Below, one piece after another: positions 8,971 to 10,681 of a DNA stretch of 10,681 nt. This DNA is from Dinochytrium kinnereticum (lineage: Eukaryota; Chytridiomycota; Chytridiomycetes; Chytridiales; Chytridiaceae), in NCBI GenBank assembly GCA_027604005.1, contig JADGJT010000591.1, positions 1 through 10,681 of the forward strand. The letters are read 5' to 3'. Each line of letters starts with the position of its first letter. The stretch's first letter is position 1. The position numbers and the translations under genes were made by a program. The notes beneath the pieces were generated by a model that was not told the DNA's origin, did no database searches, and worked only from the letters and a program-made list of their open reading frames with translations.

Positions 8971-10681
8971 TCAAACATCCGCATAAGCAGGCAACCCAGA
9001 CCCACCCCCCATCGTCTCCCCAACACAAAGTCTCTCAATTACAGCCCTCAACGAAACCCTAACCCCAATAGCCTCAATCCCAAGCTCCTCCCTCATTCGA
9101 TCCTCAGAGAGAGAGAAAAGTCGAGCGCCGTCCACTTGGTGGTCTAGCAAAGAGAAAGAAGAAGAAAAAAACAGTTAGACAAAGACCCCCTTTCCTCTTT
9201 CAAAAAAAAAAAAAAGAAGAAGAAGGAATTGTGTAGAAGACTCACCCCTAAACACCTCAACAACACCAGAAGAGAACCCCCCAAGCCTCAACCAATCCAC
9301 AACCTGATCCACGCCCCAATTCCTCGGATCCGCCCACCCCTCCACCGAGCCCGACAGTCGCGGTGCGTCAACTCGCAGGCTCTGAACCCGAGAAGGAGGT
9401 TGCAGCTGAACCTTTTCATAGACATGTTGCTGGGTATTCTTTTGAAAAGTCGGATCGGGGTTTTCTGTGAGGGGACCTGCAAGCATTTGATTTTTTTCGG
9501 GGAGGGTGGGGAAGAGATTGGTGGGGGTGGCCTTCTTGGTCTCCGATGATGATGTGAGGAGCATAGAGACTTGGGTTGGTGGGTCAATGTTACCGATGAC
9601 AGGAGAAAGAGGAGGTTGTTGTTGTTGAACAGGGACAACAGCATCGGGTTCCAAAGAATCAACATCACCAACCCGACTTTCCGTCACCCTCCCACCCTCC
9701 GACCCACCACCACCTTTCCCATCCATCCTCCTCCTCCTTTTCCTCGTGACCATTACCGCAGCAACGAGTGCCCCAATAACCCCTAGAACCCCTGGAATGC
9801 TCACACCGAGAATGACAGGCAGGTTGCCATTACTCGAAGATGAGGCCGATTGTGAGGGTTGCGATATAATGTTAAGGGTCTCAGTGAAGAGAGTTGTGAC
9901 ACCGCTTGGGGGTTGAATGGGGATCAAGGAGGTGATGATGACGGTGGATCCGTTGGATAAGGTGATGGTTGCGAGGGATGTGGTGGATGATAGAAGTTGT
10001 GAGGTGGTGATGTCTGTTGAGGCAGATGCGGTGGTTGCGGAAGTTAATATCGGGGGTTGAGTTGCAGAAGTTGCAGAGCAGTCCTCTCGTTGAGGGTCAA
10101 AGCTAATCAAAAAAAAAAAGAGCGGGTGAGTTCACATAATACATCACTGTAAACGATCGAAAACAAAAAAATAAAAATAAAAATAAAACGCCTTACGTGA
10201 TCGTTCCAGGCACCGCAGGCGGAACACCACCAGAAAAGCAGTTCCCTCGCAAATTCAAAGTCCTTAGATTCCGCAAATCCGACAGCGACGACGGAATCTC
10301 CCCTGAAAACAGATTGCTCTGAAGCTGAAGTCTTTGAAGGGAAGTTAGGCTACCCAGTCTACTGGGAAGAGGTCCGGAAAGAGAGTTTGAGAACAGGTCG
10401 CTGTTTTGTTGACGTTAGAATTGGAAGAAGAGGTGGGTGCGGTAAACGCTTACAGATTGATCAGCTGTGAGAGTGATCCGATGGTGTCGGGAAGAGCGCC
10501 GCTTAAACTATTCGATGCAAGGTTCCTGAACGTAGAAATTGATGAGCCAAACACACAAAGGAATGATCTTACAGGTTTTTCAGTTTAGAAAGATCTCCGA
10601 TAGAGTCTGGGATGTTTCCAGATAGCCGGTTTCCATCTAGAAACCTTTCAACAATAAAAGGGGTCAGCACGCATAAAAAAA
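8971..10681 (-). CDS. LRR-transmembrane-SAM receptor-like protein, 3' part; 5' end outside window
   Basis: Exons in the window are 10644-10573, 10525-10454, 10400-10197, 10102-9246 and 9143-8971. An intron runs off the right edge from 10645, with a GCTGAC branch site and AAAG acceptor. The joined frame gives 458 residues and ends at TGA (8971-8973). Residues 1-116 are plant-type LRRs (NRLSGNIPDSIGDLSKLKNL and similar); 125-209 are Ser/Thr/Pro-rich, probably an O-glycosylated stalk. A 25-residue hydrophobic helix at 210-234 is followed by RKRRRR, which predicts the LRRs outside and the tail inside. A Pro/Gln-rich tail leads to a SAM domain at 378-440. There is no kinase domain. SAM domains mediate protein-protein contacts, so this may be a surface sensor or adhesion protein that recruits a partner; that role is inference. 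Signal peptide and first LRRs are not visible. Confidence 0.88.
9028..9318 (-). other. SAM domain of the LRR-SAM protein
   Basis: It begins NWGVDQVVDWLRLGGFS and, after a 102-nt phase-1 intron (9144-9245, CTAAC branch site), continues with DHQVDGARLFSLSEDRM and the ELGIEAIGVRVSLRAVIERL helix. This is the full helix order and motif set of a sterile alpha motif (W..VxxWL..., ...IDGxxLLxLxxxxLxxLGI..xGxRxxLxxxI). The ORF without splicing ends in low-complexity Phe/Leu codons, which confirms the intron. Confidence 0.9.
9202..9215. repeat. Poly(A)14 tract in an intron
   Basis: Fourteen A on the plus strand, i.e. T14 in the sense of the LRR-SAM gene, inside the intron that splits the SAM domain. 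It is probably slippage-prone and may vary in length between assemblies; it does not affect the coding frame. Confidence 0.85.
9748..9822 (-). other. Transmembrane helix of the LRR-SAM protein
   Basis: Codes for about 25 hydrophobic residues (LPVILGVSIPGVLGVIGALV... region) with no charge, followed directly by TRKRRRR. The Arg/Lys cluster is a classic stop-transfer signal and fits a type I topology. Confidence 0.85.
10165..10188. repeat. A-rich simple repeat in an intron
   Basis: AAAAAT-like units repeated about four times inside the 10103-10196 intron of the LRR gene. On the transcribed strand it is T-rich. No function is inferred. Confidence 0.7.
10197..10644 (-). repeat. Leucine-rich repeats encoded by modular 72-nt exons
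   Basis: Two successive exons (10644-10573 and 10525-10454) are each exactly 72 nt, i.e. one 24-residue LRR. Each is interrupted by a phase-2 intron after the first two bases of the Leu codon in the ..L.NL.L.. segment. The next exon (204 nt) holds two further repeats and the C-terminal cap, which ends near FDPQREDC in the following exon. The motif LxxNxLSGxIPxxIGxLxxLxxL is the plant-specific LRR class. Confidence 0.85.

Noticed and set aside
9229..9549. Plus-strand ORF of 106 codons opposite the LRR-SAM tail
   Set aside because: It is antisense to the Pro/Gln-rich tail and SAM start and is rich in Pro/Arg, which is typical of a shadow of that composition.

Overview
The window looks like nuclear DNA from a eukaryote with compact, intron-rich genes. 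My best guess is a zoosporic (chytrid-like) fungus. The basis is many short introns (about 38-102 nt) with GT-AG ends, branch sites of CTAAC/CTGAC type, a soluble-adenylyl-cyclase (ADCY10)-like family present in tandem, and plant-type leucine-rich repeats on a transmembrane protein. The taxonomic call is inference; no rRNA or other marker is present. I see no tRNA, transposon, CRISPR array or bacterial-type operon signal.

All three genes lie on the minus strand. Reading 5' to 3' from the right edge: (1) at 10681-8971 is the 3' part of a receptor-like gene encoding plant-type LRRs, a Ser/Thr-rich stalk, one transmembrane helix, a cytoplasmic tail and a C-terminal SAM domain; its 5' end is outside the window. 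(2) At 8476-1869 is a complete gene that I resolve into 18 exons. They join in frame to 1873 codons plus stop and encode a soluble-adenylyl-cyclase-like enzyme: cyclase C1, cyclase C2, a P-loop NTPase module and a long helical C-terminus. (3) At 1512-1, running off the left edge, is a tandem paralogue of gene 2. Its first five exons have the same intron positions and phases, and two have exactly the same length.

The intergenic stretches are 8477-8970 and 1513-1868. They hold only a (CAA)6 repeat, a pyrimidine-rich tract just before the gene 2 start, and weak promoter-like motifs.

Together the window holds a possible surface receptor followed by two intracellular cyclases in the same orientation. 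That is suggestive of signalling, but shared function is not demonstrated. The points most worth a second look are the altered substrate/bicarbonate-contact positions in both cyclases, the Asp-Asn in the Walker B-like strand, two probable in-frame 39-nt introns hidden in open reading frames, and the one-repeat-per-72-nt-exon structure of the LRR gene.
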